Of a DNA stretch of 64,000 bases, positions 11,626-25,965 are shown one piece after another (position 1 is the stretch's first letter; every line of letters begins with the position of its first letter). The DNA lies in the NCBI GenBank assembly GCA_051294375.1, contig CM119266.1, positions 12,700,081 through 12,764,080 of the forward strand, given 5' to 3'. The DNA is from Paraspadella gotoi. Its lineage: Eukaryota > Chaetognatha. Position numbers and translations under genes: made by a program. The notes below the pieces were generated by a model. It did not search any database, was not told the DNA's origin, and saw only the letters and a list, made by a program, of their open reading frames with translations.

Positions 11626-13200
11626 AATTCATTGGTAAAATGAATTAGTTCCATTTTGGTGAATATTTTATATTTAAAGTAAAAGAAGAGTCAGATTCGG
11701 GAAAATCTTCTATGGCGAAAAATCTTCCAAAGGAATGGTGTGAATTTTCCGAATGATTTTTGGAAATATTTTCTATATTTATTATGATCGGATTTTTTGA
11801 AACTTAACAATAGCAATATTGCCATCATTCTACTTTGGCCGGTATAAAAGAATATATTAAAAAAACATGAGGCTTTTTTTCGACAGAGCTTAGTCTAGTG
11901 AAATCAAGAAAATCAACAGAAGTCCGACATCTCGTTGAGTCTTTTGTTGCTCTTAAATCGACCAGTTTTTGGCGTCACAATTGGTCTGTGATGAGAGAAG
12001 AAATGTCTGTCAGAATAATTTTTTTTGCCGAGAAATCGTTGTTGAGTCTAAAGTGTCTATTTAACCCTTTCCAGAACTCACTCATCTTCAGCTAACGTAC
12101 TTAAAACGAGTGTCACCATTGCCTATTTCTTATCCAAAGCTTAAAAGCATGAAGTTTATTAGTTGCGCCGCGAGGAACTCGCGGCAGCAACTCTTTTTTG
12201 GTCGGGTCCGGTTGGTCCGTCGGTATGTTTGTCTATCGGTCTGTCTCACTTACGTTAAAAACGCTTATAAACTTGCCTATAGTTTGTTGCTTCATTTGTT
12301 AAAAAATCACATCTAAGCGAAACTTGACTGTCGCGGCCGCCTTATAAACTATAAGGAATGAAATTGAATGATATGATAAGTAATAAAAAAAGTAATGCGG
12401 CGCAACATCTTAGAATAACCGTTCCTTGTTTCATTTATTTAACGCTTGCCTTAATTTTAATCCTGTATAGACAGTAACAATTTAATATTTTTTAAATTGT
12501 TAACCATTTCGGTAAAAAAAAGCCGTCTCTTAAAAAAAGAACATAACCTGAAGACCACAGACCCCGACCCTAAGTACGAGACGTTTTTGACCTACTTTTT
12601 AGTTTTTGAATTCGGTTATTTTTTGAGATGTTTTTTTTTTTTTTCTTAACTAATTGTTACGGGCATTCAGAAAATTAATCCCATTTTTCGGTAAAATTGC
12701 GCTCGTGCTCAAAAACTGAGACAAGACTTTGGACAGGGAATCAAAAGATGGCGCCACTTTAGATTTGAAGAAACGTTACTGGGAAATTTGATTTTATCGG
12801 TGGTCGTCAATGAGCGCCGCGCCCGATTGAAGTTTGAGTACGAAACTCGGGAAGTTTTAGAAAATAGGAACCATGCAAAATTATGTTGGAATATGTATCA
12901 CTACGATAAAAATAACGCGAGTCGAAGAAAAACGGAGATGCCGATTTTCACAAAAATGAAGATGTGGAGCTCGTGAAAGTTTACGACGGCGTTATCGGTG
13001 GCGGTTATGATAATAGATGATAATTTGGCCGAAAACAAAAAAAAAGAGAAGAAAAAAAAAAGAAAATTCGCGGATGGGTTTTAACCTTTTCTCCCTTGAA
13101 TAAATTTGGCGCCTCCGATTAGAATTGAGGAAAAACAGAAAAGTTAGATTCCGCAGGTGACTCTTTAGATTCTCTTTATTGTTTGATGAGGCAAAAAAGA
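11626..13200. other. Unassigned sequence
   Basis: No gene recognised. Short plus-strand frames (11,898-12,095; 12,110-12,316; 12,788-12,976) have no homology I can name and no clear splice context. Confidence 0.4.
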
Positions 13201-13209
13201 ACCTTTTTT

Positions 13210-13248
13210 TGCTCTCTCTCTCTCTCGTCTCGTCTCTCTCTCTCTCTC

Positions 13249-13301
<53 letters not shown>

Positions 13302-13775
13302 TTATGTTTCTCTCTCTTTTTCTCTTTCTCTCTCTCTACCCACTTCAGTATCTCAGTATCCAGTATTGGATTTTATATTTATTAATGTAGTTTTTTTTTT
13401 GTTAAACAATCAAATAATGATTTTTTTTTCTCAAAAAATAAAGAAGAGTGAATCTTTTGCTTTTTAAATTGAGGTTAACATAGGATCGAGTATCGACGCA
13501 GATCAATTTTTTAAAAATTGCTGAAAAGGTAGATTTAACAACGCGACGGCCGCGACACTGACAGAGACAGAGACAGAGACAGCTGCAGCGATCCCAAAAA
13601 AAATCAGCTGAATCGAGATAAGGAAAGAAGACTAAAAGGAGAATAAGAGCGAAAAGGGGAAAAAATAAAAAAAATTGAATAGATAAAAAAAAGAAGAAAG
13701 AAAGGAAAAAGAAGTTATAAAGAAAGAAGAGGAAAGTAAAAAATAAAGAAAGAAGGAATGAAAAAAGAAAAAAAA

Positions 13776-13812
<37 letters not shown>

Positions 13813-14219
13813 GCGGGAAAACCCATAAAGATGGACGGTCGTAAGGACGTCAAGATAAATGAAGGTAAGGGAGAATAAGTGAAAGACTAGAAATGATTGG
13901 AAGTGAACAAAAAAATAGCAAAAAGAGGAAAAGATGGAAAAGTAACAAGAAAATAAGATAATATAAAATAAAGAATTAAGAAAGTCATAAGTATGTATGA
14001 GCCGCTAACTATATTGTAATTAATTTTAATTTTTAATAAAAAGAGGTCGGGTGAAAAAAAGGTATGTAAATGAATTCTTGGGCGAAAGAGAAAAGTTATG
14101 AAGACAAATCTGGTCATGAATGAAGTTTAGCGGGAGAAAAGGAGCAGAGAGAAAAATTGGGTATATGATGGAGTCCGACGTTGGAGTAGCGAGATGTAAA
14201 AGAAAGAAAGATAGAGGGA

Positions 14220-14303
<84 letters not shown>

Positions 14304-15950
14304 ATGAATGAATGAATGAATGAATGAATGAATCTTTGCTCGTTGCCCTCCGATGCCGCCCTCTCACTTCAATTCGAGGTGGGAACCCAATTTTTTCTCT
14401 GGAGAATCCAAAAGCCGTAAACATAAAAAGAGGGAAAATTAAAAAAAGGGAGAGAGATAGAGACAGAGACTGGGGTACATAGACTTTCGAGACATAACAT
14501 AGTGAGAGAGAGACAGAGACAGAGACAGAGAGCGAGAATGAAGAGTCGTCGGCGGCAGAGATAGGCGGAGAACGACGAATCGTAACAAGTTCAAATTTGC
14601 CCGAGATTCGAAAAATCGTTTCCCCCGATTCGATTTCAGAGAGAGAGAGAGAGAGCGTCGAGTAAATAGGAAAAATGACCAGAAAACAGCGGGGTATATT
14701 TAATATTATTTTTTTTTTTAAATCGACTTCGGCAAAAATATTTTTGAATCGAAATAAACTATATTTTTTTTATTCTTTGACTATAGACTCCATCCCGACT
14801 AGAAATAAAAATTTGTAATCGAAACGAATTAAAACTTCTTTTTTTTAAATTGATGTGGAGATTCTTGAAATTTCTCTGAATTTTATATCCATCGGTGAAA
14901 AAGGAATGGAAAAAATAGTCAGTGAATTTCGAAGCAGAAATTTTTTTTGTCAGAAAAAAAAAATCGTGGAATGGTTTTTGAGGTTTTAAAGTAGCGTCGA
15001 ATGAACGAATGACTTATGAATGAAAAAGAAGGAACAAATCGTGAACGAACGAACGAACCTACGAACGAACCTTCGAACGAAGTAACGAAGGAACGAAGGA
15101 ACGAACGAAGGAACGAAGGAACGAAGTCACGAAGCAACGAAGGAACGAAGGAACAAACGAACGAACGAATGAACGAACGAACGAAGAGGAAACATGAAAA
15201 AGATCGGACGAGACGAGGGGATGACGAAAAAAAAACTGACCCGGTTTGTATCGAGGTGCGTAACCATTGAGCGGCGAGCGTCGATGATGGACGATCGCCA
15301 GACGAAATCTCGATCAGCCATTCCCGATTGCTCTCTTCCTCATTGTTGTCTCTTTGCCATTGCAATCGCCAGACAAGAACGGGTTGTGTCGTTTACATTG
15401 CTTCATCGCTCATTGCTGCCTCTGTTCCATATTGATATTGACGGGCCATGTTTTTTGTTGGACATTGTGATATAAAGAGACAGGCTCTCTCTCTCTCTCT
15501 CTCTCTCATCATTCACGAGTTGAGTCTTTAAACATTTGTTTTAATGTCTTTCGTAAATTTTATTCGAACCGATTGGTAGAAATGAAATATCACTTAAACG
15601 TTCACACTTCAAAATTTCACATTCCTTTCCCATTAATGTCACATTCACATTCACTTTTAACGCCAGATTTCTTTTCTTCTTTTGTTCCAATCGACTCGTT
15701 TCGATTTAACACAGCGCAATCAATTTCACTGCGGCAATCACACCGGATCAAGGTCGACTCTTACAAGGACTCTATCAAACTACTACGATGCAAATGAAAA
15801 AAAAAAGAAACGAAAGAATAAAAAAAGAAACAGAAAAAGAAACAGAAAAAGAAAAAGAAAAAAAGGAGTCATTTCGAGCGCAAATTCGATCACCAAATAA
15901 TCATTCTATAAAACTTCATCAACTTAGTCGCGCGCGGGATCTGAATCGCT

Positions 15951-15995
<45 letters not shown>

Positions 15996-16009
15996 CGTTG
16001 TTGTCTTGT

Positions 16010-16068
<59 letters not shown>

Positions 16069-16080
16069 AGAGAAAGAGAG

Positions 16081-16118
<38 letters not shown>

Positions 16119-16160
16119 AGACAGAAGACAGAAAGACAGACATAGAAACAGAAAGGACCA
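13210..16160. repeat. Cluster of microsatellites
   Basis: In order: (CT)n 13,214-13,342; AAAG-rich 13,683-13,812; (GAAA)n 14,217-14,303 followed by (GAAT)n 14,303-14,332; GACAGA 14,456-14,530; degenerate GAAC/GAAG tetranucleotides 15,030-15,190; (TTG)n 15,952-15,995; (GA)n 16,010-16,102; (GACA)n 16,101-16,120. Frames across these tracts are repeat artefacts. Confidence 0.85.
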
Positions 16161-16199
16161 TTAAAGAATGGACAGAAGAACGGCGCAATATACGTATTA

Positions 16200-17400
16200 A
16201 GTTTTTGTAATAAAGAATTACTTTCAGCAAAATATGCTTTTGCATCTTAGTTTGAAGATTTTTCCGTTCACTAAGATGCTCAGAAAATACTGCATAAAAT
16301 TCTCGTTTCACGCTGACGCCAATTTTTTTTTTTTTTCGCCCGGTTTCCATCGATGTCGTTTTGACGTCTCAGACTCTGTTACAGACTCCATCTGAATACG
16401 CAATCGAATCACTTATTCTTTTATGTATTTAAATGTGTTTTTTTTTCTCGTTTTTTTTTCTTTGGCGTGGGCGTCGAAAGAGTCAATCGATAGCAAAGCG
16501 GAATCGAAAGTAAAAAGAGGAAAAAAAACAAACAAAAAAAACAACTTAGATGCAATCTTCACCTTCTCCTTGTTTTTTTTCTTTTCTTTTATTTCTTTCT
16601 TTTGTCAGAGAGGATAACGTGAACGGGAAACCCTAAATCGAAGAGAAAAAGCGAAGAGTCAAAGCAAAGAGGCCAGGCCTAAATGAGGAGCGATGGCGAT
16701 CGAAGAACAAAAAAAGGGATTAAGTAAACAAAACAAAAGAACATGATAAGCGAAAACAAAACAAAAAAGTCGAGTGGTGGTTGTGGTTTTTATTGAAAAA
16801 AAAAAGTATTTTAAAGTTTCACTCTTTTTTTTTTATTGTAAATAAAAAAACTTGGGTTATTGTGGTTTTTATGCTGCCGTTAAAAACGAAACAAATAAAA
16901 ACTAAAACATTTAGATAAATCTATCCGTTTTTTTTTTCGTTGGTAAAGGAAAATACAACACAAAGTGTTATAAAAGTAAATACCTGAAATTAGCCTTCGG
17001 GAACGAGCCTGTCAAGCAAGTTCAAAAAAAAAAATCAGGCTTTCAGAATTAAAAAAAAATCTTTTTTCTTTGTCGATCACGATTTCATTAATTTTGTCTA
17101 CATTTTCCTTCTCTTTAATTTTGGATAAATTTTTTTTCGACAAGAATATATTGCGTTGAGAATAAAAATATAATCGAATCTTAACATTTCTGCTCCGATC
17201 TATTCTTTTTATGAATCAAGATTCTAAGTTATGCCTTCCCACGCGCCTCTCAATCTCTTCACGCACGCCTCTTTAATACCTCTCCTTTCTCCCCCCCTAC
17301 GTCCACCTTAACTCTTCCCTTTTTTCCTTTCCTCCACCCCCGCCCTCCCCACCTTCCAAATACTCACGGAGGGCAGATCTTTTAAGTTTTGTCCATGACC
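16200..17400. other. AT-rich spacer, nothing recognised
   Basis: AT-rich sequence with many A and T homopolymers. I see no gene, RNA gene or mobile element in it. Confidence 0.5.
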
Positions 17401-18420
17401 AGACATAGTGACGTCACGTGATCAGCGAGAAATCGCGTCGTCGATGTCGTCTGCTTCCGGTTTCCTCTTTTCCTCGCCGAAGTCGCGAGCCATCGCGTCC
17501 GAAGCCGTCCGAACGTCTCTCTCTCTGTCCGACTGTACGAACCGCGGCGTCCGTCGACTCCGTCGAGCCCTTCCGATGCGACTTGCGAGATGAGCGAGAG
17601 AGTGTCGTCTTTGTAATTCGATTATATGATGCCTTCAAAGCGCTTAACGATTAAGTCAGGACTTCTGTAATTCGGTAAGGATCGCGTCTTTTTTCCGTAA
17701 TTCGTCCGTATTGATATTTTCGCGCCTTCAAAGTTTCCCGACGTCTCGAAATTCGAAGAACGTCGAAGCACTTCGTCAAACTGGGCGAGTCTCAACTCGT
17801 TCGTCAGGGCCTCGACTCGAGAGGGCCTTTTGTCACCGTCTCTCTTGATCGACGGTCTCGATCCAAGAGTCTCTCGACCCTTTCCTCCTTCGGCGTCGAG
17901 TTTTCTTTCCAAGAAACTAAATCAAAACAAATCCCCCGCTCCCGGAGTTTTGTTTTGTCGTCAAAAACAGGACAGGCGAAAGTTTCGTCGTAATTCTTCG
18001 TCCAAAAACGAGAAGAAAACGGAGAAAAACGAGAATCGACTCGTTTCTGGTTTAGAGAGGGACACAAAAACAACGATAGAGATGGAGAGATAGAGAGAAA
18101 AGACATACACACACACAAAACAGCATATAGAGATATAAGCCCAGACCAGCTCTGGCATTTGCATTCGAGAGTCGAACGTGAAGACAGCGATTCTAGTCCG
18201 GGACTCGGCGAAGGGAAGAGGATAGCGGCCCCGATCGAGCACGGAGGAAGAGGAGAGGCGGGGCCTCGTTGCTCTCTCGTTCTGCTTCTTCTAACCGAGC
18301 AACGAAGTCGAGGGATCTCGGGTCTGGCAACATCCAAGGCTCCCAGGAAGAAGAGGAAAGCGAGATAAAAAGGAGAGGATCGGATCGGGCAACTCGTCCT
18401 GTTTTTTTGGGGGATATATT
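17401..18420. promoter_or_regulatory. CpG-richer segment with CRE/E-box; possible promoter or 5' exon
   Basis: Base composition changes sharply from the AT-rich spacer to CpG-containing sequence full of TCG/CGA triplets. TGACGTCACGTGATCA sits at its left edge (17,410-17,425). Open frames exist on both strands (plus 17,418-17,654; minus 17,804-18,472) but resemble no known protein. It may be the promoter and 5' region of a gene that continues into a neighbouring repeat-rich intron. Function is inferred from composition only. Confidence 0.3.
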
Positions 18421-18537
18421 TTCGCTTGTTTGCCTTCTGTTGTTTATGATAAGGTTGGTTTTTAGTAAACACTATTTAATGTACGATTTTCTTCTTTCTT
18501 AGATTAATTGACTATGAAATTGGTATAACCAAAAATC

Positions 18538-18539
18538 TC

Positions 18540-18633
<94 letters not shown>

Positions 18634-18656
18634 TATTGATGATTGATTGATTGATT
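18538..18656. repeat. (GATT)n microsatellite
   Basis: About 28 tandem copies of GATT with a single interruption near 18,632-18,642. Confidence 0.95.
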
Positions 18657-19599
18657 TCTATCCATTATTAACTTAACGTTTTGTCATTTAGTTTAACATG
18701 TATGAATTTTTTTTTTAATTTATTTTAAGATAAGAATCGGTGAAAATACACAAAGCTGGGAAAATACTCTTTGTAACTAAACATTACTGCCACTAAACGA
18801 AAATATTTTTCTACCGAAAAAAAAAGTTTAATCGAGTCTTGTTTTTAGTCACGAAATAATTTTAACCTTCGATAACAGCCCTCTTTTTATTTTGTAATGT
18901 ACATGTTATATGTTATTCATAATTGTCACTTTTTAATCCTTATCCATATGTACTTCTTCTTTCTGTACAAAAAAAATAAAGAAACAAAAAAATCGTCTCC
19001 TTTTCAAAGTCACTTCACGCGACATAATGATTGTGAAAGGCGAAAGAAGTCGATTGGGCGATGACGTGAGCCCAAAAGAAAAGAAAAAACTCACGACATT
19101 TCTTTTCCCTTTTTTTCTCTATTTCTTTCACGAACGTCTCTCTTCACCCAACGACTTCTTTCTCCTTTTTTTTTCCTTTCTCCTCTTTAAAATCCTTTCA
19201 CGCCTCGTCCTTTCCAGCTGTATCCCTCGTCTAACCCTAAGAAAGAAAATCTTCGTCATAACAAATCGGATGAAAAAAATCATCACGTACAGCAGCGGCG
19301 GCAGCGGCGACAGCAGCAGCGGCCGTCAAATCTTTCTTTGTGTTCATCTCCCCCGCCCCCACTTCCCTCGGCTCATCGCCATCTTTTTTTTTGTCTATCT
19401 TTCTCTTTCATTCTCTCCATCTCTCACTCTCTCTCGCTTCCGGTCCAGACGCGCCAGATAGTCGGGTCGAAATGGATTCGGAGAGAATTTCGACGCAAAA
19501 GGGAGAATGAGACAGAGAGAGAATCGCGACCAAACTTGCCCTTTCGAGTTCGACGATCTCAGTCCCTTCGTTCCCGAGAAAAACCACACAGCTGATCCC

Positions 19600-19780
19600 C
19601 CAGGTTTTGACACATGACTGCAGCCGCTGCTCTGCGTGTTTTGATACGAACCGACGAATCTGAAGCCTGATTGGTCGACGGGGCCCAGCTGCTGCTCTAC
19701 CAAGGGCTTTTGCGATTGGTCAGTGTTTTTCGGCAGCAGCTGCAGGTTCGACCATGGATGACGATGACAACGATGATACA
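19600..19780. promoter_or_regulatory. Cluster of inverted CCAAT boxes and CAGCTG E-boxes
   Basis: Two GATTGGTC inverted CCAAT boxes (near 19,669 and 19,714) are interleaved with CAGCTG E-boxes (near 19,588, 19,687 and 19,738). The spacing of about 45 nt between CCAAT boxes is typical of NF-Y-type promoters. A minus-strand frame (19,395-19,781) covers the same DNA but is probably incidental. The target gene is unknown. Confidence 0.3.
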
Positions 19781-19789
19781 TCCTGTGAT

Positions 19790-19942
19790 TAATTACTATT
19801 TATACGAAAGTGCTCACAAACTATTTAAATTAAAGGGAGTCTGGTTTTTTAAATTTAATTCATTGTGAAGTTTTATTTCCACTGCTGAGTGAAAGGGAAA
19901 AAAATGAGAGATTATCATACAAAGAGAAAGAGGTGGAGAGAA

Positions 19943-19991
<49 letters not shown>

Positions 19992-21020
19992 AGAGAGAGA
20001 GAGAGAAGAGAGAGAGAGAGCGGGTTAGTCTCAATTAAGAACCTGAGGCCAAAAATAAGGGCGAAGGATCTAAATATGTCTCCATAATTAAGGACAAAAT
20101 CATTTTTAGGATTTGCAGAACTTTTGCGGTTTTGATGCTAATACGGGAATCGAATAACGATAAGGAAAACTATGTACTATAGTTGTAAGAGTGTGTTTGG
20201 TTAAGATTTACTTATACTACGTATATTGATTATTCAGAAATGTCTTATAAAGAGTCATGATGTTTTCTCAACTTAAGGTTTTAAGGCACTAGGATTTATC
20301 AATGCAGCTGTTGCGCTTCACAATCGTCTTTGTTATGAAGGGAAAAAATTAGATTCCGAGACAAGAAAGGAAAAGACAATATTTCCCTTTTTAATGGATC
20401 GCGAATAAAGAGAACAAATGATTAGTTTAAAACTGTATCTGGGAGAATATCAAGAGAGCTTAAAACTGCAATCAGTGACCGGTTTGGTTTCCACTGTTCT
20501 TAAAAGCCGCTGTCAGAAAATGTTCGTCAAGAAATTAAGAATAAAGCATAAAGAATAAATTAAGATATTATTCGTAAAAGCTGAAATGGATTTTTTCATA
20601 TAGCAAAAGGGACTAATATGGTAATAAGAAATCAGAATCCCGTGACATCATGTCTTGTCATTTTGTCTTGATCTTACCGTCGTACTTCTCACCAGAGGGC
20701 TACTAAACAGGTGAGGGGTCTTTTGTTTTGTTAAAAGCCGCAAAAGCAATAAAGAAGGAAGTAATAACAAAGTTTACCATGTATCAAGAACTTTAATCAT
20801 ATGCATATGTTGAGAATAACTCGCACCAAAAAATATTAAATAGATTGACTCTATTTATCCACATTAATACAGTGAGTAAAACATCGGACATATATATTTT
20901 TTTTTAGAAAACGAATAAAACGATAATTATCCTCTAGTCTAAGAATCCAAATGTCCACAACAATGATATAATCACAACTACGAAACTCAAACGGAAAAAG
21001 TTGTTAGAAAAGAAGACGCC

Positions 21021-21056
<36 letters not shown>

Positions 21057-21058
21057 CT

Positions 21059-21095
<37 letters not shown>

Positions 21096-22130
21096 TCTCT
21101 TTCTCTCAGGAAATAGGCGGGACCTCGAGAATGTTAACAAGTAGCTAAAAAAAGGTGAAAGGAAAAGTCTGGGCTCAACCGAAGAAGAATCTTTCTTCTT
21201 CGGTTTTTTTTTTCTTTTCTCCGCTTTCCTTAATTAGTACGAAGATATACGTGTATAAAATATAATTTTTTTTTCGGCAAAGCTTTCCAATTGTTAGTTT
21301 TCATTTTTATTGTATCTGCAAAGCATTTTGTAGACGCCAAAAGACAGATGGAAGATGCTAGTAGAGTGTATGTTTTTTTTTCTTTTACCTTCTCTATTTC
21401 CCATGGAACAGTTACCTCGGCTCGTAAAAACGCTTGCTTTCTATATTAACGAGAACAAGGAAAACTCTTTACAGCTTCTTGTTGTTGTAGTTAGAAAATG
21501 TGGGGTCTACTATGAAATCTGCTGGGACCGAATGAGACCGGATCACGTAGCCCCACCCCCCCCCCGGCCCTCCCTCCCTTCCTGTTTTACCTAAGTATTA
21601 AGATCTATTGAGATCAAGTTTGGCTGAAATGAGGAAAACCGATTGAGTCAAGGAAGTAAAGCGATGAACCCACGAAGATGAGTGGTCGGATATCAACAAC
21701 GAAACGGAAGCGAAACTAAACGAAAACAAAACGAAACGAGCGAAACAAGAGAGACAAAGACTCTCCGAGTCTCCGTAGCTCAATTTTCTCCCCCAACAAA
21801 AAAATGATCTTTTAACTTGGAAGCTTAAAATTCCCTTTCATCTCTTAAGCCTCTCTTCAGACTTGTCTCGCCGAAAAAAAAAGTTTTTTTTTGTAGTGAC
21901 TCACGTCGGTTTTGTTTGTTTTGTTTTTTTTTTAATTTGTTAAATATAATTTTTTTTTTAAAGAATGAAAGGTTAATTGGAAGATGAGCCAAAGTTGGAG
22001 GTAAGAGAAAAACGATAACGGACTTAAACGAATCTTCCTCTTTCCTCTTTTTTGCATGGGATCGATTTTCCCTTGAAATCTTATCTTTGGGATCTTTTCT
22101 CTCTTTAATTTTTTTTTAAACTTATTTTGA

Positions 22131-22223
<93 letters not shown>

Positions 22224-25200
22224 ATTTTCTGTCTTTCTTTTCTCCTTTCCCTCTGCCGGCGAACATCGGAGATTAATGAAGTCTTCGGGAAGGAAACGAT
22301 TAGGAAAAACGGTGAAAATGTTTTTTTTCTTCTTTTTTACTAACTTTTTCTTTCCTTTCAAAATTTCACCTTAGTTTTCCTCTTTTTTACCTTTTTTCTC
22401 CCTTAAAAATTTTACCTCCCGCCCGGCATTTCGCTTTTCATCGCTTTTGTCTTTTCGTTTTTCGCTTGAAATTTTAATTTCGTTAATTTAGCAACTGCGC
22501 CATCCCCGATGGCAAAATACTTTTCCTTAAAGATATAAAAAAAATTAAAACGTTTCATTTATGATAAAGATTTGGTTTCTTAAAAGAAAAAAAAAAACCC
22601 AAAAAAATAACAGAATATAAAAGACACTACGATATATCGTTTTGATATTTTTCTCCCTTTTTTGATGAAGTGGTTGATGCTTCGTCTTGTCACGAAACAA
22701 GCGTTTCTTTATTAGATTTAACATCATGTTGAAATTGAAATTTTACTGTAAAAAATTTTAGCGGTTTTAAGCCTTTTTGTTTTATTTTTTCCTTTTCATC
22801 CCTGTTCATTTTCACATAATCTTATGAAACTTATACTACCAGAATGAGATTATCCATTCATTCAATTAATAAGCTATCTTGCCCCTCACTTTGGACGGGC
22901 AAACAGTGGATTAATTCAGATTAATCTGTCTTGTCAGAGGTCAACGACCAAACGTTGCGGCTTCCGATTATGGACTCTGATTCGCTTTAGTAGAGTTTCC
23001 TTCCCCCATGACCCCATCTCGAAATAAACAATTGACTTTCTCGACATTTGAAATGAATAAAAAGAGTTTCTAAACTTTCCCTTCCGCTCTCTCCCATGGG
23101 GAGGCGTTTCGGGGGTGGAGAGTGGCTGAGGTCATTTGTCAGCTCTTTTTTTTTATAATTTGTCGATCGTCTAGAAAAAAAAATATAAAAATAAAAATTC
23201 GAAAAACACACCTGTTAAAAAGACAAAACTTAACTTACGATCACGATGAAACGCGTTTATTTTTTTACGGTTTTTAAAACTGTGACTAGAATATTACGAC
23301 CTTAACATCAAAAAGGTTTCTAAAAAAAACTTACTCGGTTTTTTTTTAACTAAAAGAATTTAAACAAGAAAAAAAAATTTACTCAAATAAAATATTTTTT
23401 TTTAAAAAAAAGTGTTCGAGAAACTATTTCGAACGCTGATCGGAATTCACAGGATTTTCATTCTCGCGGATTTGATCGCGCGACCTTCGAAGTGTGTGAT
23501 TGGTGAAGGGAATGATTGTCGTTTTTCGTCGTCGTCGTCGTCATCGTCGTCATCGGGTTTCACTCCTTCGCCTAAATGATACATCAATGTCCTTCAAACT
23601 CGCCTTTGTCGTTGTCGGCTTCGTCATCGTCCATCCCGACTTGGCCTTTTTTCGTCTTTCTTCGTCATCGTCGTCTTTATCATCGTCGTACAATTTCCCA
23701 CGTCGATTGGGATTGACGCCTCGACCCCACAGCTTCGCCCGCGCCGCTCCCAAAGCACCACATTCTTCACCTCTGGCCACACCCGATCACTCCTTCAACA
23801 TTAACCGACTCCACGACCCATTTTAAAACTTGGAAGCCTTAATCAGAGGTGTTACCTGCAATGCATGTCGCTTCAACGATTGCAGTTAATTCATCACCTG
23901 TCGAACCACGACCCAGAAACATTTTCTCATATTTCAAATTGTAATCCCTTTCGATCCTCTAACCATCCTTACTGCTAATCCATCAACCACTAACTATCCT
24001 TCAAACCAAAACCTGGCAAATTCGAACATCTAGCCATCCTTACTGCTAATCCATCAACCACTAACTATCCTTCAACCCAAACCCTGGCAAATTCACCATC
24101 TCCCATCCTCTACTACTCCCATTCTCTACTACAGCGATTCCCATCAAAAGTCTGCGCAAGAAAGAAATTTTAACAACTAATTCTCTCTCTCTCCCGTCGA
24201 GAGAGGTAAAAGGATTTTCGAGAGGGAGACATTTTGGCTCTGACCTCTTCTCCTCGCCTGTCCTACCCACTTCTCCCCCCTCCTCCTCCTTCGATCTACT
24301 CGTCTCTGATTGTGTTACGCGTTAAAAGCCGTCGTGACGTCGTGAGGAAAGTCCCAAAAATTGATTTTCACGAGAAGGCGAATTTGTTTTTAAAAAAAAA
24401 GTCACTTCGCATTCACACGACTCGAAAACGGGATATATATTCAATAACAACGACAACTCCATTTTCTCTTCACCAACCAAAACAACTTTTAAAGCTCTTT
24501 TTTTTTTTAGCCTAATCTTTTCGAACAAAAGCAATAAATTGGAAAACCTCTACCGGAAATGTATGAAGATTCCTCCAGCTTTTTTAGGTGGCTCGGTCAT
24601 CGTTTTGTCAAACTTGCTTATGAAACCTTTACAAGCAGTTACATTTACATTTCTTGTTTTTGAAGCGAGATCGCGTACAAACTCTGAAAGCCTCTTCATG
24701 AAAAAGAAAAAAAAAACTCCCGTCTCTTGTCAAGATCTCCCAAGCAGATTCGAGCGGGACAAAAGATGGGATTTAAAGTTTAATCCTTCACAAAAGAGAA
24801 GAAATCGGGGACGAAGGAAATGAAAAAACTCGCCCAAGCGTTTCAGTGAAAAAGAGAAGAAAATGATTGGATTTGAAATTTAGTCGACGTTTGAATGAAA
24901 AAGAGGGGGAAAAAATTGATTAGATTTTAAATCTAGTCAACAAAGCGCGAACCATTCAGCCCGAGATCGACTCGCCGTTCGCGCTGCCCGACGTAAACGT
25001 TTTCCTCGGGGCCTTGGCCTTTGTCGTAAATGTTCGAAAGTACATTTTATTATTCTTAAATCTCACGTCTTCCGAAACGTAAGCGTAGCCGACATTAACT
25101 TTTCGTTTTAAAAATTATATATTTATTTAATCCTGGGTTAAATGAGAACCACGAATGGGGGCTTCTGCTTCTTTTTTTTATTGAATTCGTACCTTCGAAA

Positions 25201-25960
25201 TCTTGACCAAATTACTCGCTCATTTTCAAACTTTCCGCTTAAATTTTTTCCTCGGAGGCTTCCAGAGATTTTGGGAGGAAGAAGTTAATTTAATTTATTG
25301 ATGTATAAAGTATACTATGGATTTTTTTTTTCTTTTCAATCGGCCGCCAAGGTGTTGAGCAAAAATTTTGCTCGCTCTAATATTTTTTATGTTAAGTAAA
25401 CATTTTTTTTACTCGCGAATTTGGATTCGGTGTTAAATTATTTTCATATTCCATTAAATGTAGCAACCTCTAACGTTTATTGTAGTGACACTTTAACTAC
25501 TAATAGCCTCATTTCCCTACACCCACTCGTTTATCTCTACAAGCTCAAAAAAACTATCCACCGTGACAGAAATTTATTAATAAATTCTCAGTTTCACTTA
25601 ATTTTTTCCCCCAAAGGAAAAAATTTTCAAGCGCATCCCTCCGGTTTTTTTTTCTCTCCTTTCTCGCGCTTTAAAAAAAAAAATTTCCACTTAGGCAAAA
25701 ATGCTAAAAACAAACAGTGGTGTTCTTAAAACGTTTTCCATTATGAAAACACCGATGAACATTTCTTCGCGAAAACAAATTTAAGGAGAAACGGGGGGAA
25801 AGAAAAAACTTTTGACTGCGTTAAACGATGGAGAAATTGGATCCTGCACCCCGAGACTTCGACCCTTGACGCGACGATAAAAAAAAAAAAAAGAGCAACT
25901 CAATCAACTCGAATTCAACGTCATTCGCAGATTTGTAAAAATTTCTTATTTCTCAATCTG
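19790..25960. other. Gene-poor spacer with GA/CT tracts
   Basis: Contains (GA)n 19,935-20,022, (CT)n 21,021-21,108, (CT)n 22,132-22,222 and a GTC-rich block at 23,520-23,700. A short duplicated phrase (ATCCATCAACCACTAACTATCCTTCAA) occurs twice between 23,979 and 24,075. I find no frame with protein homology I can name. Confidence 0.5.
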
Positions 25961-25965
25961 GAAAC

